Source: Thiotrichaceae bacterium UBA7357 (lineage in GTDB: Bacteria; Pseudomonadota; Gammaproteobacteria; Eutrophobiales; Eutrophobiaceae). From it: DNA of 64,000 nucleotides. How positions within the stretch are numbered: position 1 is the stretch's first letter; the number at the start of each line of letters is the position of its first letter. Positions 8,742-18,388 of the stretch are shown here, in pieces. The DNA lies in NCBI GenBank assembly GCA_002470825.1, contig DKOR01000037.1, forward strand, positions 24,912-88,911. Reading direction: 5' to 3'. The notes beneath the pieces were generated by a model, which worked only from the letters and a program-made list of their open reading frames with translations, was not told where the DNA came from and did not search any database. A program made the position numbers and the translations under genes.

Positions 8742-9944
8742 TTAAAATGAATTTTGTAAAAACTGTTTAATCCGATTTGCAGCTTCTGTGCATTCTTGAA
8801 CTTCTGCTACTAATGCAATGCGCACACGATTTCTACCTGGATTAATACCACCTATATAGCGGGATAAATATGAGCCAGGTAGTATTTTGACATTCTCGCT
8901 TGTATATAAATTTCTTGCAAAGTCTGAGTCTGAGCAAGGTAGTTCAGGCCATAGATAAAAACTGGCGACGGGTGGTGTAACTTCTAATACTGGTTTCAGT
9001 ATTCCACAAACTAAAATAAATTTTTCTCTATATTGCGCTCTATTATATTTGACATGTGCTTCATCACCCCAGGCGGCAATACTCGCTTTCTGGGTGTGTA
9101 AGGGCATTGCACTACCATGATAAGTTCGATACTTAAGAAAACGCTCAATTAACGTACTATCGCCAGCGACAAAGCCAGATCGCAAACCAGGTATATTTGA
9201 GCGTTTGGAAAGACTATGAAAAACTAGGCAGTGCTTAAATTCTGAATTACCTAGTTGATTAGCATACTCAAGTAGACCGATTGGAGGATGAATCTCATCA
9301 TGATAAATTTCAGAATAACACTCATCAGATGCGATAACGAAGTCGTGTTTTTCTGCCAAGGCCATCAACTCCTTGACTGAATTTGAATCAATCACTGCAC
9401 CGGTAGGGTTTCCGGGAGAACATAAATAGATAAGTTGGCATCGTTGCCAGATATCTCTTGGTACTGATGATAAATCAGGAATGAAGTTGTTATCTTCAGT
9501 ACAATTTAGATAATAAGGTTCGGCTCCCGCGAGTAAAGCGGCACCTTCATAAATTTGATAAAAAGGATTCGGTAATACTACTATGGGTGTCTCAGAACTC
9601 TTATCGATTAGTGTTTGTGTAATAGCAAACAAGGCCTCCCGCGTGCCATTTACTGGTAGAACATTTTTTTCTGAGTTAACTGATGTTTGTGGTAAGTTGA
9701 ATCGTTGGCATAACCATTTAGCAATGGCTTCACGTATCTCAGTCGAACCATACGTTGTAGGATACATAGCCACGTCACCTAGGTTTGATTTTAATGCATT
9801 CAATATAAATTCTGGTGTGGGATGTTTGGGTTCTCCAATCGCAAGACTGATTGCCGATTTGTCCGAATTAACGGTTGTACCCTCGAGCAACTTTCTCAGC
9901 CGCTCAAATGGGTAAGCATGTAAATTTTTCAATCCTGAATTCAT
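8742..9944 (-). CDS. dapC: succinyldiaminopimelate transaminase DapC
   Basis: This is a class I/II PLP-dependent aminotransferase. With the start at 9944 (MNSGLKNLHAYPFERL) it has 400 residues; an open extension to 10049 encodes an unrelated 35-residue leader and is rejected. Visible motifs are the substrate-binding PFYQIYEGAA, the CSPGNPTGAV loop, SDECYSEIYHD and the PLP lysine in FHSLSKRSNIPGLRSGF. The neighbour dapD points to N-succinyl-LL-2,6-diaminopimelate:2-oxoglutarate transaminase activity. The upstream start is close to the divergent permease gene (46 nt), so the two share a promoter region. Confidence 0.9.
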   Translation of the reverse strand: MNSGLKNLHAYPFERLRKLLEGTTVNSDKSAISLAIGEPKHPTPEFILNALKSNLGDVAMYPTTYGSTEIREAIAKWLCQRFNLPQTSVNSEKNVLPVNGTREALFAITQTLIDKSSETPIVVLPNPFYQIYEGAALLAGAEPYYLNCTEDNNFIPDLSSVPRDIWQRCQLIYLCSPGNPTGAVIDSNSVKELMALAEKHDFVIASDECYSEIYHDEIHPPIGLLEYANQLGNSEFKHCLVFHSLSKRSNIPGLRSGFVAGDSTLIERFLKYRTYHGSAMPLHTQKASIAAWGDEAHVKYNRAQYREKFILVCGILKPVLEVTPPVASFYLWPELPCSDSDFARNLYTSENVKILPGSYLSRYIGGINPGRNRVRIALVAEVQECTEAANRIKQFLQNSF

Positions 9945-9990
9945 TAAATCTAGTGATTTGTTAATAATAGCGAAAAAGACGAATAAGTAT

Positions 9991-10911
9991 ATGCGATCAA
10001 CTCCCTCATCCCAACTACCATCACAACACTTCCCAGCATTATCTTGCATGGTCGCTGCTGTTCTATGGGGTTTTTTTTGGTATCCACTCAGATTATTGGA
10101 TGAGATGGGAGTTTCCGGATTGTGGTCGACGTTAATTATCTATTGTTCTGCCTTGATATTTCTTCTTCCCGCTTGCTGGCGTTGGCGTGCTGAGTTCTTA
10201 AGACATAAAATGGATTATATGCTTATTGGGCTTTTTGCTGGTTGGGCTAATCTTGCCTTTATTCTAGCCGTTTTGGAGGGTGAGGTTGTTCGAGTGTTAC
10301 TGTTGTTTTATTTGTCTCCAATATGGGCAATTTTATTAGCTTTTTTTATATTACATGAACATTTAACGAAGACAGGCCTTATGGCATTAGTTATTGCAAT
10401 GCTGGGTGCGTTGTTGATATTGTGGAATCCCGAATTGATTGATATCGATACACTAAACTGGGCAGACTTTTACGCTATTACCTCAGGTATGGCATTCGCC
10501 ATAACCAATGTTATGGTCAGAAAAATTGGAGAGGTTTCTATTAGCATGAAAATGGGGTCGGCATGGCTGGGAGTGATCTGCCTCACACTTTGTGGTTTAT
10601 TAATAGCTAAATCCCAATTACCAGATATTACAACCCAATCAGGCGCATTGGCCTTTTTAATAGGTTTTCCAATAATGTATGTAATGACATGGACAGCTCA
10701 ATATGGGGTTACTTTTTTGCCTGTTCAGCGATCCTCGGTGATATTCTTGCTAGAGATTGTTGCCGGCGCGGTATCCGCTGCATACTTAACGAATGAAATA
10801 GTCAATGATATTGAATATATTGGTGGTGCATTAATTATATTTGCTGGCTTAATCAGCATTATTAAAGAAAAAAATGGCGATATAAGTGCCTATAAGTCGT
10901 CCCCGAGTTAA
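9991..10911 (+). CDS. EamA/DMT-family membrane transporter
   Basis: The protein has 306 residues from the ATG at 9991; a TTG at 9958 would add 11 residues. It has about ten hydrophobic segments in two homologous halves, the hallmark of the drug/metabolite transporter superfamily (for example AAVLWGFFWYPLRLL near the start and a C-terminal EamA repeat around SSVIFLLEIVAGAVSA). Substrates of this superfamily include amino acids and metabolites, and none can be assigned here. It is divergent from dapC and 65 nt upstream of leuB. The proximity suggests, without proving, export of an amino acid or related metabolite. Confidence 0.85.
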   Translation: MRSTPSSQLPSQHFPALSCMVAAVLWGFFWYPLRLLDEMGVSGLWSTLIIYCSALIFLLPACWRWRAEFLRHKMDYMLIGLFAGWANLAFILAVLEGEVVRVLLLFYLSPIWAILLAFFILHEHLTKTGLMALVIAMLGALLILWNPELIDIDTLNWADFYAITSGMAFAITNVMVRKIGEVSISMKMGSAWLGVICLTLCGLLIAKSQLPDITTQSGALAFLIGFPIMYVMTWTAQYGVTFLPVQRSSVIFLLEIVAGAVSAAYLTNEIVNDIEYIGGALIIFAGLISIIKEKNGDISAYKSSPS

Positions 10912-10976
10912 AGTTGATGTATGCTTTGCGGCCGTCAAAAATAGCGTAATTTTTCTTACTTGGAATTTATTAAAAC

Positions 10977-12065
10977 GTGACTAAAAAAATCTTAATATTG
11001 CCTGGTGACGGTATCGGTCCAGAGATCGTTGCTCAGGCAGAAAAAGTATTAGCCTTTTTAATTAATGAACGTGGTTTCGATTTGAAACTGGACCATGGTT
11101 TGCTTGGTGGTTGTGCTGTAGACGCTCTAGGTTCTCCTTTTCCAGATGAAACTCTAAAGAAGGCAAAATCATCTGCAGCCATCTTATTGGGAGCTGTGGG
11201 GGGACCAAACTGGGATTCTATCGAGCGTTCCTTGAGACCGGAACGTGGTTTATTAGCGGTAAGATCTAAACTTGAGTTATATGCTAATTTACGACCAGCA
11301 GTATTGTTTCCACAATTAGCAATGGCTTCTTCGTTGAAGGAAGAAGTTGTTAGCAATCTTGATATCATGTTTGTTAGAGAACTTACCGGTGGTATCTACT
11401 TTGGTGAACCACGAGGTATCAGAACGCTTAGTAATGGACAGCGACAAGGCTTTAATACGCTTATTTATAGTGAGGGTGAGATTGAACGAATTGCGCGGAC
11501 TGCATTTGAAGTTGCAAGTAAACGTCAAGGACGTGTTTGCTCGGTTGATAAGGCTAATGTACTAGAAGCAACTGAACTATGGCGAGAAGTCGTTAATAGT
11601 GTCGCTAAAGATTATCCTAGTATCGAGTTACAACATATGTATGTCGATAATGCGGCAATGCAATTAGTTCGTGCACCAAAACAATTTGATGTAATCGTTA
11701 CGACTAATATGTTTGGCGATATATTATCTGACTTGGCGTCAATGTTAACAGGCTCGATTGGTATGTTGCCGTCCGCATCCTTAGCCAGTGATGGAAGTGG
11801 ACTATATGAACCAAGCCATGGTTCAGCTCCTGATATTGCGGGACAGAATATAGCTAACCCTTTAGCGACGATATTATCTTTATCAATGTTATTACGCTAT
11901 TCGCTTTCTGAAGTTGAGGTGGCAGCTCAAATCGAACAAGCAGTGAGTCAAGTATTAACCGAGGGACTCAGAACACAAGATATTCACTCTAACGGGACGA
12001 ATTGTGTAGGCACAAATGAAATGGGTGATACGGTAGTTGAAGCTTTGGCATCAATTATTAATTAA
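10977..12065 (+). CDS. leuB: 3-isopropylmalate dehydrogenase
   Basis: The protein has 362 residues, normal for LeuB, and starts with GTG (MTKKILILPGDGIGPEI). It oxidatively decarboxylates 3-isopropylmalate with NAD+ in leucine synthesis. Family motifs are LLGAVGGPNWD, the substrate loop LRPERGLLAVRSKLELYANLRP, MFVRELTGGIYFGEPR, the catalytic Lys in CSVDKANVLE and the metal-binding TTNMFGDILSDLASM; NAD binding is at EPSHGSAPDIAGQN. leuC and leuD, which usually precede leuB, are not here; an EamA permease occupies that position. asd follows after 29 nt. Confidence 0.97.
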   Translation: MTKKILILPGDGIGPEIVAQAEKVLAFLINERGFDLKLDHGLLGGCAVDALGSPFPDETLKKAKSSAAILLGAVGGPNWDSIERSLRPERGLLAVRSKLELYANLRPAVLFPQLAMASSLKEEVVSNLDIMFVRELTGGIYFGEPRGIRTLSNGQRQGFNTLIYSEGEIERIARTAFEVASKRQGRVCSVDKANVLEATELWREVVNSVAKDYPSIELQHMYVDNAAMQLVRAPKQFDVIVTTNMFGDILSDLASMLTGSIGMLPSASLASDGSGLYEPSHGSAPDIAGQNIANPLATILSLSMLLRYSLSEVEVAAQIEQAVSQVLTEGLRTQDIHSNGTNCVGTNEMGDTVVEALASIIN

Positions 12066-12094
12066 AACTTATTTAGATAAATATAAGAAGTGTT

Positions 12095-13120
12095 ATGACT
12101 AAGAAAAAATATGATGTGGCCATTGTTGGTGCCACAGGTGCTGTTGGCGAAACAATGTTGTCTATTTTGGAACAACGTAATTTTCCTGTTGGAGAAGTTT
12201 ATGCTTTGGCTAGTAGTCGTTCAGCTGGCAAACGAATCCAATTTAAAGGCAAGCATATAGTCATTGAAGATCTTGAATTATTTGATTTTACTAAGGTACA
12301 AATAGGACTTTTTTCACCGGGCGCAACCGTATCTGCCATCCATGTGCCACGTGCAGCTAAAGCAGGTTGTGTTGTGATAGATAATACATCCCAGTTTCGT
12401 TATGACGATGATATCCCTTTGGTCGTGCCTGAAGTAAATTCACATGCAATTGCTGATTATAAGAACAAAGGAATAATTGCTAATCCAAACTGTTCGACTA
12501 TACAAATGATGGTTGCATTAAAACCAATTCACGATGCAGTTGGAGTAGAAAGAATCAATGTTTGTACCTATCAAGCGGTGTCAGGTACAGGCAAAGCAGC
12601 CATAGAAGAACTTGCAAAACAAACCGCTGATCTTCTTAATATGAGAGAGGTTGAATGTAATGCTTATCCAAAACAGATTGCGTTTAATGTCCTACCCCAT
12701 ATAGATATTTTTCAAGATAATGGTTATACAAAGGAAGAAATGAAGATGGTTTGGGAAACCAGGAAAATACTTGAAGATGAATCAATCCAAGTAAACCCAA
12801 CCGCTGTAAGAGTTCCTGTTTTCTATGGCCATTCTGAATCCCTTCACATTGAGACGAAAGATAAGATTAATGCGGTAACGGCCAAAAAATTACTTGAAAA
12901 AATGCCTGGACTAATCGTTATTGATGAGCATGTCGATGGTGGCTATCCCACTGCTGTAACAGAGGCCGCTGGGGAAGATTCTATTTTTGTTGGACGTATT
13001 CGGGAAGACATTTCACATCCCAATGGTCTAAACATGTGGGTAGTTTCAGATAATGTTCGTAAAGGAGCCGCATTAAATAGTGTTCAAATAGCTGAAACTC
13101 TGGTAAAACACTACCTATAA
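12095..13120 (+). CDS. asd: aspartate-semialdehyde dehydrogenase
   Basis: The protein has 341 residues and starts MTKKKYDVAIVGATGAVGETM, the NADP-binding glycine motif. The catalytic cysteine is in NPNCSTIQMMVAL. Other family motifs are SPGATVSAIHVPRAAKAGC, QAVSGTGKAAIEEL and RVPVFYGHSES. It reduces aspartyl phosphate to aspartate semialdehyde for lysine/DAP, threonine and methionine, so it feeds the dapC/dapD branch encoded upstream. The leuB-asd-fimV-truA order is as in Pseudomonas. The short form fits the Asd2/Usg-like group. Confidence 0.96.
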   Translation: MTKKKYDVAIVGATGAVGETMLSILEQRNFPVGEVYALASSRSAGKRIQFKGKHIVIEDLELFDFTKVQIGLFSPGATVSAIHVPRAAKAGCVVIDNTSQFRYDDDIPLVVPEVNSHAIADYKNKGIIANPNCSTIQMMVALKPIHDAVGVERINVCTYQAVSGTGKAAIEELAKQTADLLNMREVECNAYPKQIAFNVLPHIDIFQDNGYTKEEMKMVWETRKILEDESIQVNPTAVRVPVFYGHSESLHIETKDKINAVTAKKLLEKMPGLIVIDEHVDGGYPTAVTEAAGEDSIFVGRIREDISHPNGLNMWVVSDNVRKGAALNSVQIAETLVKHYL

Positions 13121-13592
13121 AGTATAGTTATCGGCGATATTTGAAGAACATTCGCAAGTCTAAAAGTACTAAAAATTGATAATAAATAAAGATAATTTGC
13201 ATATTAAAAATATGCAGGTGTTTGTATTATTTTTGAAATATATTTAGTATATCAAACAATGATATAGGATAAAAACTGGCGGGATTAAACAAAACTGATT
13301 TAAATCACTCGATATTAAAGTTCGGTTATACGGGTCTGATGTAGCGTACATTGGCGATCTTAAGCTTGGTTTAATATGAATAATTGAAAATTATACTTTC
13401 CGCTATCTCTGAAATACGAAGTTATAAATAGTGGTGGAGTAAATATACTCAAGATAATTACTAAAAATGTTGTTTGAAAGTTCAATCTTGAATTTACGTT
13501 ATGTATTGGTTGGTCTGATTATTATGTGCTTAGAGAATACTATTATTTAACTGATTCACCTCGTAATTGATTTCAAGGAAATTGAAGTAAAA
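13121..13592. other. 472-bp intergenic region, asd to fimV
   Basis: No convincing gene is present on either strand. A small AT-rich hairpin, GCATATT (13199-13205) with AATATGC (13209-13215) and a 3-nt loop, lies about 80 nt after asd. It is followed by a T-rich stretch and may end the leuB-asd transcript. The remainder probably holds the fimV promoter, but I could not pick one with confidence. AGGAAA before 13593 is the likely fimV ribosome-binding site. Confidence 0.4.
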
Positions 13593-16500
13593 ATGAAACG
13601 TAAACTTTACATATTCATGTTTTTAGCTTTAGCTCCAAAGATAACAAGTGGTATGGGCTTAAGTAACATTGAATTAAATTCAGTGTTTAATGAACCGTTT
13701 GATGCAAAGATTCAGTTACTTTCCCCTACTGTCGACGAACTTGATTCGTTCACCGTTAATTTGGCCGACAGCGAAGCTTTCGCTAGAGCTAAAATTGATC
13801 GCCCGTTTATCTTAAGTGAACTTAAATTCATTTTACGACGTTCACCTGACTACATAAGTATTTCCAGTCAAAAACCGATTCGAGAGCCTTTTTTGAACTT
13901 CTTGATAGAAGTTAGTTGGTCTAATGGACGATTATTCCGTGAATATACGGTTTTACTTGATCCACCACAATATAATCCTAATGGAAGTGCTAGCGAGTCC
14001 ACTGGAGATCAGTCTACTAGTTATACTTCCGAGGCAATAGTAGAAACTGATGACACCAAGGCTCGCAAACAGAAAGCTGATTACGCAAATGAATTTGAAC
14101 AGTCAAGTAATTCACCAAGTATAAATTATCCAAGTAGTGATTATGGTCCGACAACTCGAACAGACACATTATGGTCCATCGCATCATCAATGCGTCCTGA
14201 TTCATCAATCAGTGTGAATCAAATGATGTCAGCTTTATTTTATGCAAATCCGGAAGCGTTCTTCAACAAAAATATGAATGGGTTAAAGCGTGGCCAAAGA
14301 CTTCGTATGCCAAATGAAACTGAGATTAATGCATTGACAAATGGAGAAGCTTCAACAGAAGTGGAAGCACAAAATATTGCTTGGTCTGGTATTAAAAATG
14401 ATTCTCCTATGGAGATTAATGAACGTCCAAATTCATATGTGACTCTTGAATCACCAGATATACTTTTAGAAGCTACAACGGATTTTCTTGAAGCATCTGA
14501 AGGTATATTGTCTGTTTCTGAATTAACACTAGTGCCAGCAAAAGATGCTAGTAATACAATAGAACAAGTTCCTAATGTCGATGGTGGACAAGATAAAAAC
14601 TCGATATTAGTTAAAGGCCTAATATTGGATGATGACTTGAAGTTGCCTGAAAACTTGATATTGACCGAAGATATCCAGGGATTAACTGATGAAAATATGG
14701 AATTGCAGGAACGCATGGAAGAATCTGAGGCTCCACTCGACGACCTTGATCGTTTGGTCTCGCTAAAAAATAACGATTTAGCTGTGCTTCAAGGACAGGT
14801 AGCTGCAAATAACGACATAATTAAGGAAGAAGTTGGTTTAACTGATGAAGAAATAGCTCTTGATATGGAAGCTGCATCAGATGAAAAAGTTGAAATAGAA
14901 ACTGTAGGAAATGAATTATTAGTCGAAGATGGAGAAGGATTTGAAATAGTTGATGAAGTAGTAGTTGATGTAATTAAATCAGAAGTTGTATCAAATTCTG
15001 ATGGCATCATGAATGACGACGCAACTGGGACAACAACATCGTTAGACGTTTTCATTGATACGCCCAATACTTTAATAGCAATAATTGCTGTTGTTTTAGT
15101 TTTGTTTGTGCTTATCCTTTTTTTAGTAATAAAAGTGTTCAGGAAAAAATTACCCACTTCCTTCGAAAATATTGACATTAACAACACTACGGAGAAGGGA
15201 GTACTGCCTGACCTTGACTCAGATTCTGAAATAGTCACTGTTTCACAGCTTAATTCGGAAGATGAAACATTAATAGCCTTACCCGAACAAGAGATCACTA
15301 ACGATGAGGAGTTCGATTCTGAAGCAGTGACCATTTTTAATTCAGAAAAACAGTCCGGCTTAGGAACTGTTTTCAATTCAGGGATTCAGAGTGATTCAAA
15401 AAAAGAGACAGATATATCGAAAGAGTCAGTAGAGCTGGATGTTATGGAGGAAGCCGCATTAATACTGGAAGAAGCGCAAGATGAAGACCCGATGCAAGAA
15501 GTTAATACTTATCTTGCATTTGAACAATTCGATCAAGCAGAAGTCTTCGCACGTGATGTGATGAATGAATTTCCTGATAATGCTGATTATCATATGAAAT
15601 TGCTCGAAGTATTTTATACTTCAGCTAATAAAGAAAGTTATGAGCAAGAAGCCAATGTTTTATATGATAAATTTGGTGAAGATAATGAAAATTGGGATAT
15701 GGTTGTGGCCATGTGGACTGAAATGTCTCCTAACAGAAGTCTTTTTGAAAAAGATGTGAATGAAGAAGGTGATGATTTAAATAATAGAGGAGGTTTTGTC
15801 GATATAACCGCTGATGGTGAAGCAAGAAATGAAGACGTAAGTCTTGAGCTTGATATAGTTGACCCCGAAGAGATACCAAATGATGAAGATATGCTAGATA
15901 TCTCTCTAAAAGAAAAAGCTGAAAGCTTGTTGGATGTAACGTTGGAAACAAGTCTTGAAGCGGAAAGTTCTGAGTCACTAAGCCAAAGAACAGACCTTGA
16001 ACCAGAAAGCCCCGATATTGATATCCAAGAAGAACATGAAACTTTGGAGCTTGACATGGGTGCTTCTACTGAAGCGAGCGATGATAATCTACTCGATTTT
16101 GATATGGATGAAGATGGGGACCTTGAAATAGAAATAAGCGAGCCTAAAGATTCCAGTTTAGAAATAGATCTAGCTACAAGTGAAGCGAGCGATGATAATA
16201 ATCTACTCGATTTTGATATGAGTGAAAATGAGAACCTTGAAACAGAAATAGGCGAGTCGAATGATTCCAGTCTAGAAATAGATCTAGCTACAAGTGAAGC
16301 GAGCGACGACAATAATCTACTCGATTTTGATATGAGTGAAAATGAGAACCTTGAAACAGAAATAGGCGAGTCGAAAGATTCCGGTCTTGAAACAGATCTG
16401 GCTATAACTGAGTTAGGTGAAGATGACATTTTACTTGATTTAGACATGGATGGGGATAAAGGTATAGAGTCTGATATTTCAACAGAAATAACTGATAAGA

Positions 16501-16850
16501 CATCAAATTCAGAATTAGGTATGATTACAGACAAAGAGGTTGAAACGACTCAAATTAATAGTTTGGATCTTGAACTAAATATAGAAGATGATATGAGTCT
16601 GACTCTTGATGAAACAGTTGAAATGATAGGAAATTCCGATGAGGATGATGACCAAATTCCTTTTATACCCGGGGCATCACAAGCGGAAGAGCAAACATTA
16701 GAAAATCAAGTTGCAACTAAGCTTGACCTTTTGAAGGCTTATGTTGAATTAGGAGACAAGGATAGCGCTAAGACTATTTCAGCTGAAATTATGGCTGTTG
16801 GTAACGACAAGCAACGTCAACAAGCTGAAGATCTCCTAGGTCAAATTTAG
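13593..16850 (+). CDS. fimV: FimV-family peptidoglycan-binding polar scaffold protein
   Basis: The protein has 1085 residues. It has a signal peptide (MKRKLYIFMFLALAPKITSG), a FimV N-terminal domain (about 20-140: LSNIELNSVFNEPFDAKIQLL) and a LysM-like region (about 185-243: TDTLWSIASS ... LKRGQRLRMPN). One membrane segment lies at about 493-515. A very acidic cytoplasmic part includes a TPR-like segment (NTYLAFEQFDQAEVFARDVM), three tandem repeats (about 827-939) and the conserved C-terminal domain (TKLDLLKAYVELGDKDSA). In Pseudomonas FimV supports type IV pilus secretin assembly and polar signalling. It lies between asd and truA as in Pseudomonas. A Tad pilus is also encoded in this window, but no type IVa genes are seen. 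Confidence 0.93.
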   Translation: MKRKLYIFMFLALAPKITSGMGLSNIELNSVFNEPFDAKIQLLSPTVDELDSFTVNLADSEAFARAKIDRPFILSELKFILRRSPDYISISSQKPIREPFLNFLIEVSWSNGRLFREYTVLLDPPQYNPNGSASESTGDQSTSYTSEAIVETDDTKARKQKADYANEFEQSSNSPSINYPSSDYGPTTRTDTLWSIASSMRPDSSISVNQMMSALFYANPEAFFNKNMNGLKRGQRLRMPNETEINALTNGEASTEVEAQNIAWSGIKNDSPMEINERPNSYVTLESPDILLEATTDFLEASEGILSVSELTLVPAKDASNTIEQVPNVDGGQDKNSILVKGLILDDDLKLPENLILTEDIQGLTDENMELQERMEESEAPLDDLDRLVSLKNNDLAVLQGQVAANNDIIKEEVGLTDEEIALDMEAASDEKVEIETVGNELLVEDGEGFEIVDEVVVDVIKSEVVSNSDGIMNDDATGTTTSLDVFIDTPNTLIAIIAVVLVLFVLILFLVIKVFRKKLPTSFENIDINNTTEKGVLPDLDSDSEIVTVSQLNSEDETLIALPEQEITNDEEFDSEAVTIFNSEKQSGLGTVFNSGIQSDSKKETDISKESVELDVMEEAALILEEAQDEDPMQEVNTYLAFEQFDQAEVFARDVMNEFPDNADYHMKLLEVFYTSANKESYEQEANVLYDKFGEDNENWDMVVAMWTEMSPNRSLFEKDVNEEGDDLNNRGGFVDITADGEARNEDVSLELDIVDPEEIPNDEDMLDISLKEKAESLLDVTLETSLEAESSESLSQRTDLEPESPDIDIQEEHETLELDMGASTEASDDNLLDFDMDEDGDLEIEISEPKDSSLEIDLATSEASDDNNLLDFDMSENENLETEIGESNDSSLEIDLATSEASDDNNLLDFDMSENENLETEIGESKDSGLETDLAITELGEDDILLDLDMDGDKGIESDISTEITDKTSNSELGMITDKEVETTQINSLDLELNIEDDMSLTLDETVEMIGNSDEDDDQIPFIPGASQAEEQTLENQVATKLDLLKAYVELGDKDSAKTISAEIMAVGNDKQRQQAEDLLGQI
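16071..16409 (+). repeat. three tandem 111-114-bp repeats inside fimV
   Basis: Three adjacent copies begin at 16071, 16182 and 16296. The first is 111 bp, lacking one codon, and the other two are 114 bp. Each encodes a 37-38-residue acidic unit built on EASDDNNLLDFDMSENE. Copies two and three are almost identical at DNA level, implying recent duplication and probably length variation between strains. The units have the FimV-typical LLDFDM motif. Confidence 0.9.
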
Positions 16851-16942
16851 AACATCTATATTTAAGCTATCAAAAGTTCTCATACAATAATATTTACTTC
16901 GTACAGTATAGTTATATTAATTATTAGTATGATTATTTCATA

Positions 16943-17734
16943 ATGAAGATAGTATTAGGAATTGAATATAATGGTTGTAATTATTATGGCTGGCAAAGAC
17001 AATCAATTTCACCAACGATACAACAAACTTTAGAAACAGCGTTATCAACTATAGCAAATGAAAGTATTAGAATACATTGTGCGGGAAGAACTGACACTGG
17101 TGTTCATGCAATTCAACAGGTTATTCACTTCGAAACTTCATCCATAAGAGATAAACATGCTTGGGTACGTGGAACAAATTCAATACTCCCAAAAGATATC
17201 TCGGTTGTATGGGCATTAGAAAGTGAGGATGATTTTCATGCTAGATTTAGCGCAGAACAAAGAACCTATCAATACTTAATCTTAAATCGACCTGCACGTC
17301 CAGCAATATTCAATGGTTTGGCTTCTTGGGAATCTAGACCGATTGATTTTGTCAAAATGAAGCAAGCCTCATCTTATTTTATTGGACAACATGACTTTAC
17401 TTCGTATAGAGCGGTTGCTTGCCAAGCAAACTCACCTATCAAAACAATATATAATTTTGAAGTTGATAAATGGCAAGACTGGATAGTTATTACATTAAGT
17501 GCAAACGCTTTTCTTCATCATATGGTTAGAAATATAGTTGGGGTATTAATCGCTATAGGCGTAGGTAAAAAAGAAGTAAATTGGGCCTCTGAGGTATTGG
17601 CAGCCAAAGATAGGACTACTGGTGGAGTAACTGCATCGCCTGATGGTTTATATTTGGTTAATATTCAGTATCCGAAACGATTTTCTATTCCGAAGGCAAA
17701 ATCTGTACTAGATAAATTTGAAATTTTTCGTTAG
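16943..17734 (+). CDS. truA: tRNA pseudouridine(38-40) synthase TruA
   Basis: The protein has 263 residues. It modifies uridines 38-40 in the tRNA anticodon stem-loop. The catalytic aspartate is in GRTDTGVHAIQQ. Other family motifs are YNGCNYYGWQRQ at the N-terminus, RFSAEQRTYQYLI, and HHMVRNIVGVLIAIGVGK near the C-terminus. It starts with ATG 92 nt after fimV and is followed closely by trpF, the usual asd-fimV-truA-trpF arrangement. Confidence 0.97.
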   Translation: MKIVLGIEYNGCNYYGWQRQSISPTIQQTLETALSTIANESIRIHCAGRTDTGVHAIQQVIHFETSSIRDKHAWVRGTNSILPKDISVVWALESEDDFHARFSAEQRTYQYLILNRPARPAIFNGLASWESRPIDFVKMKQASSYFIGQHDFTSYRAVACQANSPIKTIYNFEVDKWQDWIVITLSANAFLHHMVRNIVGVLIAIGVGKKEVNWASEVLAAKDRTTGGVTASPDGLYLVNIQYPKRFSIPKAKSVLDKFEIFR

Positions 17735-17758
17735 TAATTATTTTATAGTAATAAAGCA

Positions 17759-18388
17759 ATGAATCATTTAAAACGTACCCGGGTGAAAATATGTGGTGTC
17801 ACAAATATTGAGGATGCAAATGCTGCTGTCCTAGCGGGAGCTGATGCAATTGGTCTTGTGTTTTATAAGGCTAGTCCACGAAACGTTTCGATTAGTTTAG
17901 CCAAACAAATAACGGATAATATTTCACCTTTCGTTAATTGTGTTGGCTTGTTTGTAGATGCAGATAATACTTACATCAATGAGGTCATAAAAGAGGTTGC
18001 GATTGATACAATTCAGTTTCATGGACAAGAAACGGAACAAACTTGCGCTTTATTCAACAAGCCTTATATTAAGGCAGTCAGAATGGACGGAAGCGTTTGT
18101 TTATATGATGAAATTGAAAAGTATCCAACAGCTAAGGCCCTATTACTTGATGCTTATGTGAACGGTGTACCTGGTGGTACTGGAAAAGCTTTTGACTGGA
18201 GTATCATCCCAAATAATTTGTCGAAACCGATTATACTCGCAGGTGGATTGGACATAACTAATGTGAAAAAAGCGATTTCTCAAGTAGAGCCTTTTGGTGT
18301 AGATGTAAGCGGTGGTGTTGAGAAAGAAAAAGGGATAAAAGATCCTATCAAAATTAAAAAATTTATTAGTGAGACTATTAATGATTGA
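17759..18388 (+). CDS. trpF: phosphoribosylanthranilate isomerase
   Basis: The protein has 209 residues and is a TIM barrel that converts phosphoribosylanthranilate to CdRP in tryptophan synthesis. It has the catalytic KICGVTNIEDA with the active Cys, the general-acid Asp region LLDAYVNGVPGGTGKAFDW, the phosphate-binding ILAGGLDITNV and GVDVSGGVE. It is monofunctional, not fused to trpC. The 3' end overlaps trpB by 8 nt if trpB starts at 18381. trpC, trpD and trpE are elsewhere. Confidence 0.97.
   Translation: MNHLKRTRVKICGVTNIEDANAAVLAGADAIGLVFYKASPRNVSISLAKQITDNISPFVNCVGLFVDADNTYINEVIKEVAIDTIQFHGQETEQTCALFNKPYIKAVRMDGSVCLYDEIEKYPTAKALLLDAYVNGVPGGTGKAFDWSIIPNNLSKPIILAGGLDITNVKKAISQVEPFGVDVSGGVEKEKGIKDPIKIKKFISETIND

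Noticed and set aside
9945..10049. N-terminal extension of dapC to 10049
   Set aside because: The 35 added residues are unlike any aminotransferase and overlap the divergent permease gene.
15638..16534. Long open frame on the minus strand inside fimV (about 298 codons)
   Set aside because: It is a Ser-rich mirror of the acidic repeats in fimV (Glu/Asp codons read backwards), with no conserved motif or ribosome-binding site.
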